From NCBI GenBank assembly GCA_019240215.1, contig JAFAYQ010000020.1, positions 23,849 to 87,848 on the forward strand: a stretch of DNA of 64,000 nt, given 5' to 3'. A program made the position numbers and the translations under genes. Of the stretch, positions 17,775 to 26,756 are shown piece after piece (position 1 is the first letter of the stretch; each line of letters opens with the position of its first letter). The DNA comes from Actinomycetota bacterium (GTDB taxonomy: Bacteria > Actinomycetota > Actinomycetes > Streptosporangiales > Streptosporangiaceae). A model generated the notes under the pieces. That model saw only the letters and a list, made by a program, of their open reading frames with translations, did not search any database and had not been told where the DNA came from.

Positions 17775-18444
17775 CCGGCGGGCCGGCTGGCGGGCTGGCC
17801 GGCTGCGGGAACCGGCTCCCGGCCCGCATCCGGGCCACGATCGCGGGCGGCGCGGTCCGCGGCGAACCGGCCGTGTACGGCGGCTGCGGGTCGTACTCCA
17901 GCATCAGCTGGGTGGCCTGCGCGACCTCGTCGCCCGCCAGCCGCCCGGCCAAGGTCAGCGCCATGTCGATCCCGGCCGAGACGCCCGCCGCGGTCACGTA
18001 CTTGCCGTCGAACACCACCCGCTCGCTGGCCGCCACCGCCCCCAGCTGGGCCAGCTGCTCCAGCGCGAGCCAGTGCGAGGTGGCCCGCCGCCCGGTCAGC
18101 AGCCCGGCCGCCGCCAGCACCAGCGACCCGGTGCAGACCGAGGTGGTCCAGGTCGTGGTCTGGTCCACCGCCCGCAGCCAGTCGCCGGCCGCCTGCGCAC
18201 TGGCGGAGTCGCCCACCAGGGCGTCGCTGCCCGGCCCGCCCGGCACCAGCACCACGTCCGGCCGGGTCACCTCGGCCAGGGCCGCGTCGGCCACCAGGCC
18301 GAGGTCGCCGGTCTCGTCCCGGACCGGCCCGGCCTGCTCGGCCACGAACACCACCTCGGCCCCGGGCAGGTGGTTCAGCACCTGGTAGGGCCCGATGGCG
18401 TCGAGCACGGTGATCTTGGGGAACAGCACGATCGCGATCTGCAT
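17755..18444 (-). CDS. DJ-1/PfpI family protein
   Basis: 'QIAIVLFPKITVLDAIGPYQVL', 'VCTGSLVLAAAGLL'. Confidence 0.88.
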   Translation of the reverse strand: MQIAIVLFPKITVLDAIGPYQVLNHLPGAEVVFVAEQAGPVRDETGDLGLVADAALAEVTRPDVVLVPGGPGSDALVGDSASAQAAGDWLRAVDQTTTWTTSVCTGSLVLAAAGLLTGRRATSHWLALEQLAQLGAVAASERVVFDGKYVTAAGVSAGIDMALTLAGRLAGDEVAQATQLMLEYDPQPPYTAGSPRTAPPAIVARMRAGSRFPQPASPPAGPPVTSSAR

Positions 18445-18456
18445 GGGGGACCCTTT

Positions 18457-19410
18457 CTAAAAGCGTCGCCGGTACTCGGCCGGGGACACGTGCAGCGCCT
18501 GCTGGAACGCCCGGCGCATGGTTTCGGGGCTGCGGTAGCCGCAGGCCCGCGAGATCTGCTCGATCCCGTCGCGGCTGTCCTCGAGCAGCCGCCGGGCGGC
18601 CTCCAGCCGCACCCGGTCCACGTAGCGGCCCGGCGGCATGCCGGTCTCGGCCGCGAACGCCCGCGCGAACTGCCGCGGCGACAGCCGCACCCGCTCGGCC
18701 AGCACGTCGACCGACAGGTCGGCGCCCGGGTGCTCGGCGATCCAGTGCTGCACGTCGCGCAGCGGCTGGCGCTGGGCCAGCTGGGCGTGCAGGTGGGCGC
18801 TGAACTGGGTCTGGTTGCCCGGCCGCCGCAGGAACACGACCAGGTGGCGCGCGACCGCCAGCGCCGTGTCCCGGCCGTGGTCGTCCTCGACCAGCGTCAG
18901 CGCCAGGTCGATGCCCGCGGTGACCCCGGCCGAGGTGGCCACGTTCCCGTCGCGGACGAAGATCGGCTCCGGCCGCACGGTCACGTCCGGGTACCGCTCG
19001 GCCAGCCGCGCGCAGTTGGCCCAGTGGGTGGTCGCCTGGCGGCCGGCCAGCAGTCCCGCCTCGGCCAGCCGGAACGCCCCGGTGCAGACCGACACGATCC
19101 GGTCGGCCGCCGCCCCGGTCGCGCGCAGCCAGTCCACCAGCTCCGGCGCCGGTTCCCGGGTGCCGGGCCCGCCCGGCACGATCAGCGTGTGCGGGGCCGG
19201 GAGGCCGGCCAGGTCGAGGTCGGGCGCGATCCGCAGCCCGCTCCCGGTCCGGACCGGACCGCCGCCCACGCTGGCCGTCCTGATCTCGTAGGCGGTACCG
19301 TCGCCGGCCGGGCCGACCACGCTGTTCGCGCCCGCGAACACCTCCAGCGGCCCGGTCACGTCCAGGCTCTGCACCTGGTCGAACAGGACGATCAGCACGT
19401 CGCGGCTCAT
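18457..19410 (-). CDS. GlxA-like AraC-family regulator (DJ-1 + AraC HTH)
   Basis: 'VSVCTGAFRLAEAGLLAGRQATTHW' plus C-terminal AraC HTH 'SRACGYRSPETMRRAFQQALHVSPAEYRRRF'. Confidence 0.9.
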   Translation of the reverse strand: MSRDVLIVLFDQVQSLDVTGPLEVFAGANSVVGPAGDGTAYEIRTASVGGGPVRTGSGLRIAPDLDLAGLPAPHTLIVPGGPGTREPAPELVDWLRATGAAADRIVSVCTGAFRLAEAGLLAGRQATTHWANCARLAERYPDVTVRPEPIFVRDGNVATSAGVTAGIDLALTLVEDDHGRDTALAVARHLVVFLRRPGNQTQFSAHLHAQLAQRQPLRDVQHWIAEHPGADLSVDVLAERVRLSPRQFARAFAAETGMPPGRYVDRVRLEAARRLLEDSRDGIEQISRACGYRSPETMRRAFQQALHVSPAEYRRRF

Positions 19411-19514
19411 CACCCTGGCTATGCTGCCGCGCTCGCCACGTGACCGCAATGACAAATTTCCCACCTTTTCTGCCATGGATAAAGGGCTGCCACCGCCGGC
19501 CGTATCCTCGCCGC

Positions 19515-20093
19515 ATGGAGCACGGGGTGGTGTGGGTGGTGGCCGGCCCGCCGGGCGCGGGCAAGACCGCGGTCGCCCGGCTGCTGCTGGCCCGGCTCCG
19601 GCCGGTCCCGGCGCTGCTGGACAAGGACACGATGTACGGGCCGTTCGTGGCCGCCACCTTGGCCGCCGGCCGCCGCCCGCCCGGGGAACGCGAGGGCCCG
19701 TGGTACGACGATCACGTCAAGCGGCACGAGTACGACGGCATGACCGCCACCGCCCGGGAGATCCGCTCGTTCGGCTGCCCGGTGCTGCTGTCGGGCCCGT
19801 TCACCCAGCAGATCCACGACGCCGCCCGCTGGCAGGATTGGGTCCGGGACCTGGGCGGGGACCCGGTCCGCCTGCTCTGGGTCCGCGCCGACGCCGAGAC
19901 CCTGCGCCAGCGCCTGGCCGGCCGCGCCTCGCCCCGCGACACCGGGAAGATCGCCGACTTCGCCGCGTTCGCCGCCCGCATGCACCTGGACCGCGAACCG
20001 CGGGCCCCGCACCACACCGTCGACAACCGGCTGACCGCCCCGGCCGGCCTCGGCCAGCAGCTGACCGCGATACTGGCCAGATGCCCCAACTGA
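19515..20093 (+). CDS. P-loop kinase (zeta-like / AAA family)
   Basis: 'VVAGPPGAGKTAVARLLLARL' Walker A. Confidence 0.75.
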   Translation: MEHGVVWVVAGPPGAGKTAVARLLLARLRPVPALLDKDTMYGPFVAATLAAGRRPPGEREGPWYDDHVKRHEYDGMTATAREIRSFGCPVLLSGPFTQQIHDAARWQDWVRDLGGDPVRLLWVRADAETLRQRLAGRASPRDTGKIADFAAFAARMHLDREPRAPHHTVDNRLTAPAGLGQQLTAILARCPN

Positions 20094-20443
20094 TTGACGG
20101 CCCGAGCCGGGTCACCGCGGCCGGGGAGCCGCCCAAGCTCATCGACGAGTTCGCCGGCCGGGTGAACACCGGCGAGGCCGGGGTCAGCATCGCCCACATG
20201 CGCAGCCCGTCCGGCTGGTCCGAGCCCGGCCAGCGCCCCGAGTTCGACGAGTACACGATCGTCCTGCACGGCGCCGTCGTCGTCGACTATGAGGGCGGCC
20301 AGCTCACCGTCCAGGCCGATCAGGGCGTCCTCACCCGCGCGGGGGAGTGGGTCCGCTACAGCACCCCCGGCCCCGACGGCGCGGACTACATCTCGGTCTG
20401 CCTGCCCGCGTTCGCCCCCGGCACGGTCCACCGCGATGAGTAA
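20081..20443 (+). CDS. Cupin-domain protein
   Basis: 'EFDEYTIVLHGAVVVDYEGGQLTVQADQGVLTRAGEWVRYSTP'; overlaps upstream stop by 13 bp. Confidence 0.8.
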   Translation: MPQLIDGPSRVTAAGEPPKLIDEFAGRVNTGEAGVSIAHMRSPSGWSEPGQRPEFDEYTIVLHGAVVVDYEGGQLTVQADQGVLTRAGEWVRYSTPGPDGADYISVCLPAFAPGTVHRDE

Positions 20444-20948
20444 CCGCAACTGGCGCGACCCCGCCTCCTGGGCCGCCCTGGCCGGCGTCTACGCCGCGGC
20501 CCAGGGCGCGTCGGCCTGGGCTGGCCAGCGCGTCGCCCGGCGCGGCCCCCGGGACCAGTACCGGGAGTTCCGCCAGCCTGCGTTTGCCCCGCCCGGCCCG
20601 GTCTTCCCGGTGGTGTGGACCGGCCTGAACCTGACCACCGCCACCTCGGCCTGGCGCCTGTGGCGAACCCGGCGCGTCGCTGGCCCCGAGGTCCCGCACG
20701 CCCAGAGCGCGCTGGCCTGGTGGGCGCTGGCGGTGCTGCTGCGCAGCGGCTATGTCCCGCTCGAGTTCGGCGCCCGCCGCTACTGGGCCGCCACCCTCAA
20801 CTCGGCCCTGCTCTGCGCGGTCATGGCCCGTTACGCCACCGTCGCCCGCCGCGCCGACCCAACCGCCGCCGCCCTGGCCACCCCCGAGATCGCCTGGACC
20901 GCCTTCGCCACCATCCTCAGCGCCGCCATCGCCACCCAGAACAGTTGA
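20436..20948 (+). CDS. TspO/MBR family protein
   Basis: 'FAPPGPVFPVVWTGLNLTTATSAWRLW' with multiple TM helices. Confidence 0.75.
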   Translation: MSNRNWRDPASWAALAGVYAAAQGASAWAGQRVARRGPRDQYREFRQPAFAPPGPVFPVVWTGLNLTTATSAWRLWRTRRVAGPEVPHAQSALAWWALAVLLRSGYVPLEFGARRYWAATLNSALLCAVMARYATVARRADPTAAALATPEIAWTAFATILSAAIATQNS

Positions 20949-20956
20949 CCCGCCGA

Positions 20957-21421
20957 TCAGTTCCGCGGTGGCGGCAGTACCAGCGTGTTCTGCCCGGCCG
21001 CCAGCCACCAGTCCCCATCCCGGTGGACCAGAACATAGAGGGCCATCTCCGAGAACGTCCCGCTCCCGTCGGCCGCGGGCGGCTGGGGCGGGACCGGCTC
21101 GCCGCCGGGGCCGATCGCCACCCGCCGCACCTGGGTCACGATCACGTCGGGGGCGGGGGAGACGATCGACGCGACCTCGTACCGGGAAGACGGCCCGCCG
21201 CGCTGCTTCGCGTTCAGCCGCTGATGGATGGAGTGCAGGGTCTGGTAACCCTCGACCGTCGCCCCGAACGGGCTGCCCCACAGGATGTCGGCCGCGAAAT
21301 GCCGGTTGTAGACGCCGGCGTCGCGGGCGTCCAGCCCTTCCTGCAGCTCCGCGACCAGCGCCGCCACCGCGACGGCGGCGTCCTCCTCGGAAACGCCCTT
21401 GTCCGCCAGGGCCGGCCTCAT
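20957..21421 (-). CDS. SnoaL/NTF2-like (SgcJ/EcaC) protein
   Basis: 'EGLDARDAGVYNRHFAADILWGSPFGATVEGYQTL'. Confidence 0.75.
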   Translation of the reverse strand: MRPALADKGVSEEDAAVAVAALVAELQEGLDARDAGVYNRHFAADILWGSPFGATVEGYQTLHSIHQRLNAKQRGGPSSRYEVASIVSPAPDVIVTQVRRVAIGPGGEPVPPQPPAADGSGTFSEMALYVLVHRDGDWWLAAGQNTLVLPPPRN

Positions 21422-22434
21422 GCCGCCTCCTCGTCGATGATCAGCAACGTCTTGCCGACCGCGGTCCGGGCCTCCAGGCCGCGGTGCGCGTCGGCCGCCT
21501 GCGCCAGCGGGTAGGTCTGGCCGATGACCGGCCGCAGCCGGCCGGCCGCCACCTCGGCCAGCGCCTGGGCGGTGAGCTTTTCGTGCACCCCGGGCGGGAA
21601 CTGCACCTGCTCGATGCCCTGCACGGTGATGCCCCGGCGAGCAGCATCGCCCCGGTCGACCGGGGCGAACCCGCCGCTCGGGGCCCCGTGGGCCGAGAAC
21701 CGGCCGCCGCCCGCGGTGATCGCGAACGCGGCCACCCCGAGCGAGCCGCCGACACCGTCGAACACCACTGCCGGCCCGCATCCGCCGGTCACCGCGGTCA
21801 CCCGCCCGGCCCAGCCGGGGTCGGAGTAGTCGATCACGGCCTCGGCCCCGGCCGCCCGGACCCGGGCCGCCTTCTGCTCGGCCGCCGTCGCCCCCGACAG
21901 CCGCAGCGCCGCCACCACGTGGCCGCCCGCCGCCCGGGCGAGCTGGGTCAGCAGCAGCCCGAGGCCTCCGGCCGCCCCCAGGACCAGTACCCAGTCACCG
22001 GGCCGCACCCCGGTGGCGGCCATCAGGCCGAGCGCGGTCGCCCCGTCGCTCTTCACCCCGATCGCGTCGGCCAGGCTGACCCCGTCCGGCACCGGCACCA
22101 GCTGCCCGGCCGTCACCACCGCCCGCTCGGCGTAGCCACCGGTGCCGCCCCCGCCCCCGGTCTGGGCCACCACCCGCTGCCCGATCAGGCTGGCGTCCAC
22201 CTCGGGCCCCGCCGCCCGCACGGTCCCGGCCACCGCGGTGCCGGGCACGTAGGGCGGCCGGACCGGGAACCACTGGGTGGCCCGGCCGGCCCGGATCGCG
22301 GTGTCGATGAACAGCACGTCGGCGACGGCGGCGGCCACCACCACCGAGTCCGGCCCCGGCTCCGGGTCCGGTACCTCGGCCGGCCGCAGCACCTCCGGCC
22401 CGCCGAACTCCCGCACCTCGATGACGCCGCTCAT
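21418..22434 (-). CDS. Zinc-binding dehydrogenase / quinone oxidoreductase-like (MDR)
   Basis: 'GDWVLVLGAAGGLGLLLTQLARAAGGHVVA'. Confidence 0.9.
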   Translation of the reverse strand: MSGVIEVREFGGPEVLRPAEVPDPEPGPDSVVVAAAVADVLFIDTAIRAGRATQWFPVRPPYVPGTAVAGTVRAAGPEVDASLIGQRVVAQTGGGGGTGGYAERAVVTAGQLVPVPDGVSLADAIGVKSDGATALGLMAATGVRPGDWVLVLGAAGGLGLLLTQLARAAGGHVVAALRLSGATAAEQKAARVRAAGAEAVIDYSDPGWAGRVTAVTGGCGPAVVFDGVGGSLGVAAFAITAGGGRFSAHGAPSGGFAPVDRGDAARRGITVQGIEQVQFPPGVHEKLTAQALAEVAAGRLRPVIGQTYPLAQAADAHRGLEARTAVGKTLLIIDEEAA

Positions 22435-22850
22435 CAGACCACCGCCTCCATGTCGCGGACCTGCAGGCCGGGCCGGCCGGGGTCGAGGTTGAGCCCGAGC
22501 ACCCGCCGTGGGTGGATACGGATGAGCTCGGCCGCCCCGCCCGGGAACGGCGGCGCCCCGCCGGTCACGGTCTCCGCCACCCCGCGGATCTCCAGGAACT
22601 GCGCCTCGGCCCCGTAACCGGCCGGGTTGTCCACTTCCAGCGCCACCAGCGGCTGGCGCCCCACGTTGCGGTACTTGGCGCTCTGGGCCATGTTGAAGCC
22701 GTAGATGTCGATCGTGCCGAGCTCGTCGTTGTAGGCGAACCCGACCGGTTTGACCTGGGGGCCGCCGTCGGGGCCGACCGTGGCCAGCCGCCCGAGGTGG
22801 TACGTGGCCAGGAACTTCTGCTCCGCCTGGTTCAGTGCCATGCCGATCAC
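22434..22850 (-). CDS. PPOX-class F420-dependent oxidoreductase
   Basis: 'EQKFLATYHLGRLATVGPDGGPQVKPVGFAYND'; alternative ATG start at 22841. Confidence 0.85.
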   Translation of the reverse strand: MIGMALNQAEQKFLATYHLGRLATVGPDGGPQVKPVGFAYNDELGTIDIYGFNMAQSAKYRNVGRQPLVALEVDNPAGYGAEAQFLEIRGVAETVTGGAPPFPGGAAELIRIHPRRVLGLNLDPGRPGLQVRDMEAVV

Positions 22851-22857
22851 CGTAAAA

Positions 22858-22875
22858 CCTCAACTAATGTTGAGG
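22858..22875. promoter_or_regulatory. SoxR box
   Basis: CCTCAACTAATGTTGAGG, close to the canonical E. coli SoxR site, between divergent soxR and oxidoreductase operon. Confidence 0.85.
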
Positions 22876-22916
22876 TCAAGCCGGGCGGCGGGCGCCCAGG
22901 GCCGCCAGGGGGCGCC

Positions 22917-23363
22917 GTGACTCAGATCCCGACCAGGACCCGCGAGCTGACCGCGGGGCAGCTGGCCGAGCGCAGCGGGGTGGCCATCTCCGCGCTGCAC
23001 TTCTACGAGGCCCAGGGCCTGATCATGGCCCGCCGGACCACTGGCAACCAGCGCCGCTACAAGCGTGAGATGCTGCGCCGGGTCGCGTTCATCCGCGCCT
23101 CCCAGCGGGTCGGCATCCCGCTCGCCAAGATCAGGGGCGCGCTGGCCACGCTGCCGGCCGGCCGCACGCCGACCCCGGCCGACTGGGCCCGGCTGTCGGC
23201 CGCCTGGCGCGACGACCTCGACGACCGCATCCGCCAGCTGCAGAACCTGCGCGACAAGCTGACCGGCTGCATCGGCTGCGGCTGCCTGTCGATCGGCAGC
23301 TGCCAGCTCGCCAACCCGGGCGACGTGCTCGGCAACGAGGGCCCCGGCCCCCGCAACCTGTGA
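22917..23363 (+). CDS. soxR: Redox-sensitive MerR-family activator SoxR
   Basis: MerR HTH plus [2Fe-2S] motif CIGCGCLSIGSC. Confidence 0.92.
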   Translation: MTQIPTRTRELTAGQLAERSGVAISALHFYEAQGLIMARRTTGNQRRYKREMLRRVAFIRASQRVGIPLAKIRGALATLPAGRTPTPADWARLSAAWRDDLDDRIRQLQNLRDKLTGCIGCGCLSIGSCQLANPGDVLGNEGPGPRNL

Positions 23364-23413
23364 CCCAGCCTCCGCAACTTGTGACCCAGCCTCCGCAACC
23401 TGTGACCCGGCCC
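23351..23413 (+). repeat. 21-bp x3 tandem repeat spanning the soxR stop codon
   Basis: Three copies of CCGCAACCTGTGACCCAGCCT-like units. Confidence 0.9.
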
Positions 23414-23427
23414 CCAAGATAGGGACC

Positions 23428-24186
23428 ATGCAGATCGCCGATTCGGTGGCCCTGGTGACCGGGGCCGGACGTGGCCTGGGTCAGGTGTTCGTCCAGGAGC
23501 TGACCCGCCGGGGTGCGAAGACCGTCTACGCCGCCGCCCGCGACCCGGCCCGGCTCGACGGATCCGGGATCGCGGTCGGGCTCGACATCACCAAGCCGGA
23601 GCAGGTGGCGGCGGCCGCCGAACGTTGCGCCGACGTGAACCTGCTGATCAACAACGCCGGCGTGATGACCAGCAGCCCGTTCCTGGCCGCGCCGACCATG
23701 GACGGTGCCCGGCTGGAGATCGAGACCAACTACCTGGGCACGCTGGCCATGTGCCGGGCGTTCGCGCCGGCCCTGGCGGCCAACCACGGCGGCGCGATCG
23801 TCAACCTGCTGTCGGTGACCAGCTTCTTCACCAACCCCGACAACGGCAGCTACGGCGCATCCAAGGCGGCCGAATGGTCGCTGACCAACGGGGTCCGCAT
23901 CGAACTGGCCCACCAGGGCACGCTGGTGGTCGGGGTGCACGCCGGGTTCATCGACACCGAGATGGTGACCGAGCTGGCCCGTGGCCTGCCCAAGCTGGAC
24001 CCGCTGGACGTGGTCCGGCAGATCCTCGACGCGGTCGAGGCGAACCAGGTCGAAGTGCTGGCCGGCGAGCGGACCCGGCGGGTCAAGAGCCAGCTGCCGG
24101 ACGACCACGAGAAGATCTACCCCGCGATCCAGGCCCGCTGGGACGCCGAGCACTGGCCCGCCCAGGACCCCGGCGCAGCAAATTGA
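23428..24186 (+). CDS. SDR family oxidoreductase
   Basis: 'ALVTGAGRGLGQVFVQEL', 'NLLINNAGV', 'SYGASKAAEW'. Confidence 0.9.
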   Translation: MQIADSVALVTGAGRGLGQVFVQELTRRGAKTVYAAARDPARLDGSGIAVGLDITKPEQVAAAAERCADVNLLINNAGVMTSSPFLAAPTMDGARLEIETNYLGTLAMCRAFAPALAANHGGAIVNLLSVTSFFTNPDNGSYGASKAAEWSLTNGVRIELAHQGTLVVGVHAGFIDTEMVTELARGLPKLDPLDVVRQILDAVEANQVEVLAGERTRRVKSQLPDDHEKIYPAIQARWDAEHWPAQDPGAAN

Positions 24187-24223
24187 GACACGTGACTCCG
24201 GCCATCCCGGTTACCGTGCCCCC

Positions 24224-24481
24224 GTGCTCGACGGACTGAGTTACGACGACAGCGAGCCGCCTTCGATCGGCCTGGTGCCGCCCGGCACCAGCTGGGAGGA
24301 GGTGCACGATCACATCAAGATCTCGCACAACTTCCTGCTGGTCGAGACCGAGCCGGACGGCGAGTACGCGGGCGCCTACTGGACCGGCACCGAGATGGTG
24401 GTGCTGGACGACCTCGGGCCGGACCAGGACGAGGCGCTGGACGACTTCCGCGAGCAGCTCCGCCAACGCGGCGAGCTCTAG
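24224..24481 (+). CDS. Hypothetical acidic protein, 85 aa
   Basis: GTG-start ORF; stop codon shared with convergent gene through CTAG. Confidence 0.5.
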   Translation: MLDGLSYDDSEPPSIGLVPPGTSWEEVHDHIKISHNFLLVETEPDGEYAGAYWTGTEMVVLDDLGPDQDEALDDFREQLRQRGEL

Positions 24482-25746
24482 TCCACTATCGCCTGGTAGA
24501 CCAGCTGCCGCAGCTGCGACCGGATCGGGTAGGCGTTCGAGGGCATCAGCTGGGTGAAGAACGACGCGGTCAGCTCCTCGGCCGGGTCGACCCAGAACGC
24601 GGTGCTGGCCGCTCCGCCCCAGGACAGCTCGCCCGCCGAGGTCGGCACCTTGCCGCCCACCGGGTCGAGGTTGACCGCCAGCCCGAGCCCGAAGCCGGTG
24701 CCCCGGAACGGGGTCTCGGCGTACAGCGGCCGCCCGAACAGCTCCAGGTCCTGGTTCCCGGGCAGATGGTTGCGGCTCATGTAGGCGACCGTGCGCGGGC
24801 CCAGCAGCCGCACCCCGTCCAGCTCCCCGCCCGGGCTGCCCGGCCGGTTCAGCAGCATCTGGGTGAACCGGTCGTAGTCGGCCGCGGTCGACACCAGCCC
24901 GCCGCCCCCGCTGTGCAGGCTCGGCTCGGTCAGCGCGGCCGCCCCCATCGCGCCGATCTCGGCCAGCTGGCCGTCCCCGCCCAGCGCGTACAGGGTGGCC
25001 AGCCGGCCGGCGTCGCTGGTGTGGAACGCGGTGTCGGTCATGCCCAGCGGGCCGAACACCCGGTCGGCCAGGAACTCGTCCAGCCGCTGGCCCGACACCA
25101 CCTCGACCACCCGGCCGAGCACGTCGGTCGACACCGAGTAGTTCCACTCCGAACCGGGCTGGAACAGCAGCGGCATGCCGGCCCAGGCGTCGCAGGCGGT
25201 GGCCAGGTCGGTCCCGGGCGGCCAGGCCCACTCGTAGCCGCGGGCCCGGTAGATCCCGTCGACCGGGTGCGAGCGCAGGAACCCGTAGGTGAGCCCGGAG
25301 GTGTGGGTGAGCAGGTGCCAGATCCGCATCGGCTCGGCCGCGGGCACGGTGACGTTGCGGACGTCGGTCCCGCCGGTGAACACCCGGACGTCGGCGAACG
25401 ACGGGATCAGGGTGGCGACCGGGTCGTTCAGCTCGAAACCGCCCTCCTCCCACAGGATCATCGCGGCCACCGCGGTGATCGGCTTGCTCATCGAATAAAT
25501 GCGCCACACGGTGTCGGTCTCGACCGGCCGGCCGGCGGCCAGGTCGCGGACCCCGGACCGGGCCACGTAGGCGAGCCGCCCGCGCCGGTTGACCGTGATC
25601 AGCCAGCCGGCCAGCCGCTCGTCGTCCACGTAGCGCCCGAAGTGGCGCCCGATCCGGTCCAGCCGGTCCGGGTCCAGCCCCACCTCGGCCGGGTCCACCT
25701 CCACCTTGAGTTCACCCACTGCAGCTCCTGCCCACGGCATCGACAA
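24478..25746 (-). CDS. Serine hydrolase (class C beta-lactamase-like)
   Basis: 'IYSMSKPITAVAAMILWEEG' SxxK; 'YSVSTDVLGRVVE' YxN-like; HTSGL. Confidence 0.9.
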   Translation of the reverse strand: MSMPWAGAAVGELKVEVDPAEVGLDPDRLDRIGRHFGRYVDDERLAGWLITVNRRGRLAYVARSGVRDLAAGRPVETDTVWRIYSMSKPITAVAAMILWEEGGFELNDPVATLIPSFADVRVFTGGTDVRNVTVPAAEPMRIWHLLTHTSGLTYGFLRSHPVDGIYRARGYEWAWPPGTDLATACDAWAGMPLLFQPGSEWNYSVSTDVLGRVVEVVSGQRLDEFLADRVFGPLGMTDTAFHTSDAGRLATLYALGGDGQLAEIGAMGAAALTEPSLHSGGGGLVSTAADYDRFTQMLLNRPGSPGGELDGVRLLGPRTVAYMSRNHLPGNQDLELFGRPLYAETPFRGTGFGLGLAVNLDPVGGKVPTSAGELSWGGAASTAFWVDPAEELTASFFTQLMPSNAYPIRSQLRQLVYQAIVD

Positions 25747-25757
25747 ATGAGGTTGAC

Positions 25758-25774
25758 GTTGACGTTACGTCAAC
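25758..25774. promoter_or_regulatory. MerR/TipA-type operator
   Basis: Perfect palindrome GTTGACGT-T-ACGTCAAC between divergent genes. Confidence 0.8.
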
Positions 25775-25789
25775 TCCTATCGTCGGCCC

Positions 25790-26545
25790 ATGGCCTGGTC
25801 GATCGCTGAGGTGGCCCGGATGTCCGGCGTCACCACCCGCACCCTGCGGCACTACGACGCGATTGGCCTGCTGACCCCGGCCTACGTGCACGACAACGGT
25901 CACCGGTACTACGAGACGGCCCAGTTGCTGCGGCTCCAGCAAATTCTGCTGCTGCGCGAGCTGGGGGTCGGCCTGCCGGACATCGCCACCGCGATCGGGT
26001 CCGGCCCGGACACGGTGACTGCCCTGCGCCGGCACCGGGCCCGGCTGCTGGCCGAAAGCAGGCGGCTGGCCGGGCTGGCCGCCACCGTGGCCCGCACCAT
26101 CACCGAACTGGAAGGGAACTCATCGATGAGCCCGCCGATCAACCGCCCGGAGAACCTGTTCGCAGGCCTCAACCCGGCCGACTACGACGACGAGGCCCGC
26201 GCGCGCTGGCCCGACCAGTACGAGCAGGCCCAGCCGGTGGTGCGGGGCCGGACAGCGGAGCAGCAGGAGGCCGAGCAGCAGGAGCTGACCGCCCAGATGA
26301 TCCGGATGGCCGAGCTGATGACGGCGGGTAAGGCGGCCGCTGACCCCGAGGTCCAGGCCGAGGTCGACCGGCACTACCGCTGGGTGGCTCGCTACTGGAC
26401 CCCGAACGCCGCCGCCTACCGCAACCTCGGCCAGCTGTACGTCGACGACGAGCGGTTCCGGGCCAACTACGACAAGATCACGCCCGGCCTGGCCGCCTAC
26501 CAGCGCGACGCGATGGCGATCTACGCAGGCGAGCGCCTCCCCTGA
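25790..26545 (+). CDS. MerR family regulator with TipAS-like C-terminal domain
   Basis: 'SIAEVARMSGVTTRTLRHYDAIGLLTPAYVHDNGHRYY' and TipAS-like C-terminal half. Confidence 0.88.
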   Translation: MAWSIAEVARMSGVTTRTLRHYDAIGLLTPAYVHDNGHRYYETAQLLRLQQILLLRELGVGLPDIATAIGSGPDTVTALRRHRARLLAESRRLAGLAATVARTITELEGNSSMSPPINRPENLFAGLNPADYDDEARARWPDQYEQAQPVVRGRTAEQQEAEQQELTAQMIRMAELMTAGKAAADPEVQAEVDRHYRWVARYWTPNAAAYRNLGQLYVDDERFRANYDKITPGLAAYQRDAMAIYAGERLP

Positions 26546-26739
26546 CCGTCGAGCTGCTGGCCAGCACCGTCTTGGCCGTCCAGCTCGGCCACCCGCTCGT
26601 GCAGCCGGGCGCGGATCTCGTCCGGGCTGTAGGCCCGGCGGCGCCGCTCGGCCCGGACCACCACCACCCCGGTGGCGGCCACGCCCGCGAAACCGGCCAG
26701 GCCCAGGATCTTCCAGGTACGTCCGCTCGACCACTGCAC
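26521..26739 (-). CDS. Small single-TM protein
   Basis: 'ILGLAGFAGVAATGVVVV' TM followed by Arg-rich segment. Confidence 0.5.
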   Translation of the reverse strand: MQWSSGRTWKILGLAGFAGVAATGVVVVRAERRRRAYSPDEIRARLHERVAELDGQDGAGQQLDGQGRRSPA

Positions 26740-26756
26740 CCGCCTAGGCTACGACC

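Noticed and set aside
19515-20093. Zeta toxin of a toxin-antitoxin pair
   Set aside because: Only the P-loop supports the kinase call; the neighbours (cupin, TspO, GlxA) are not epsilon-type antitoxins.
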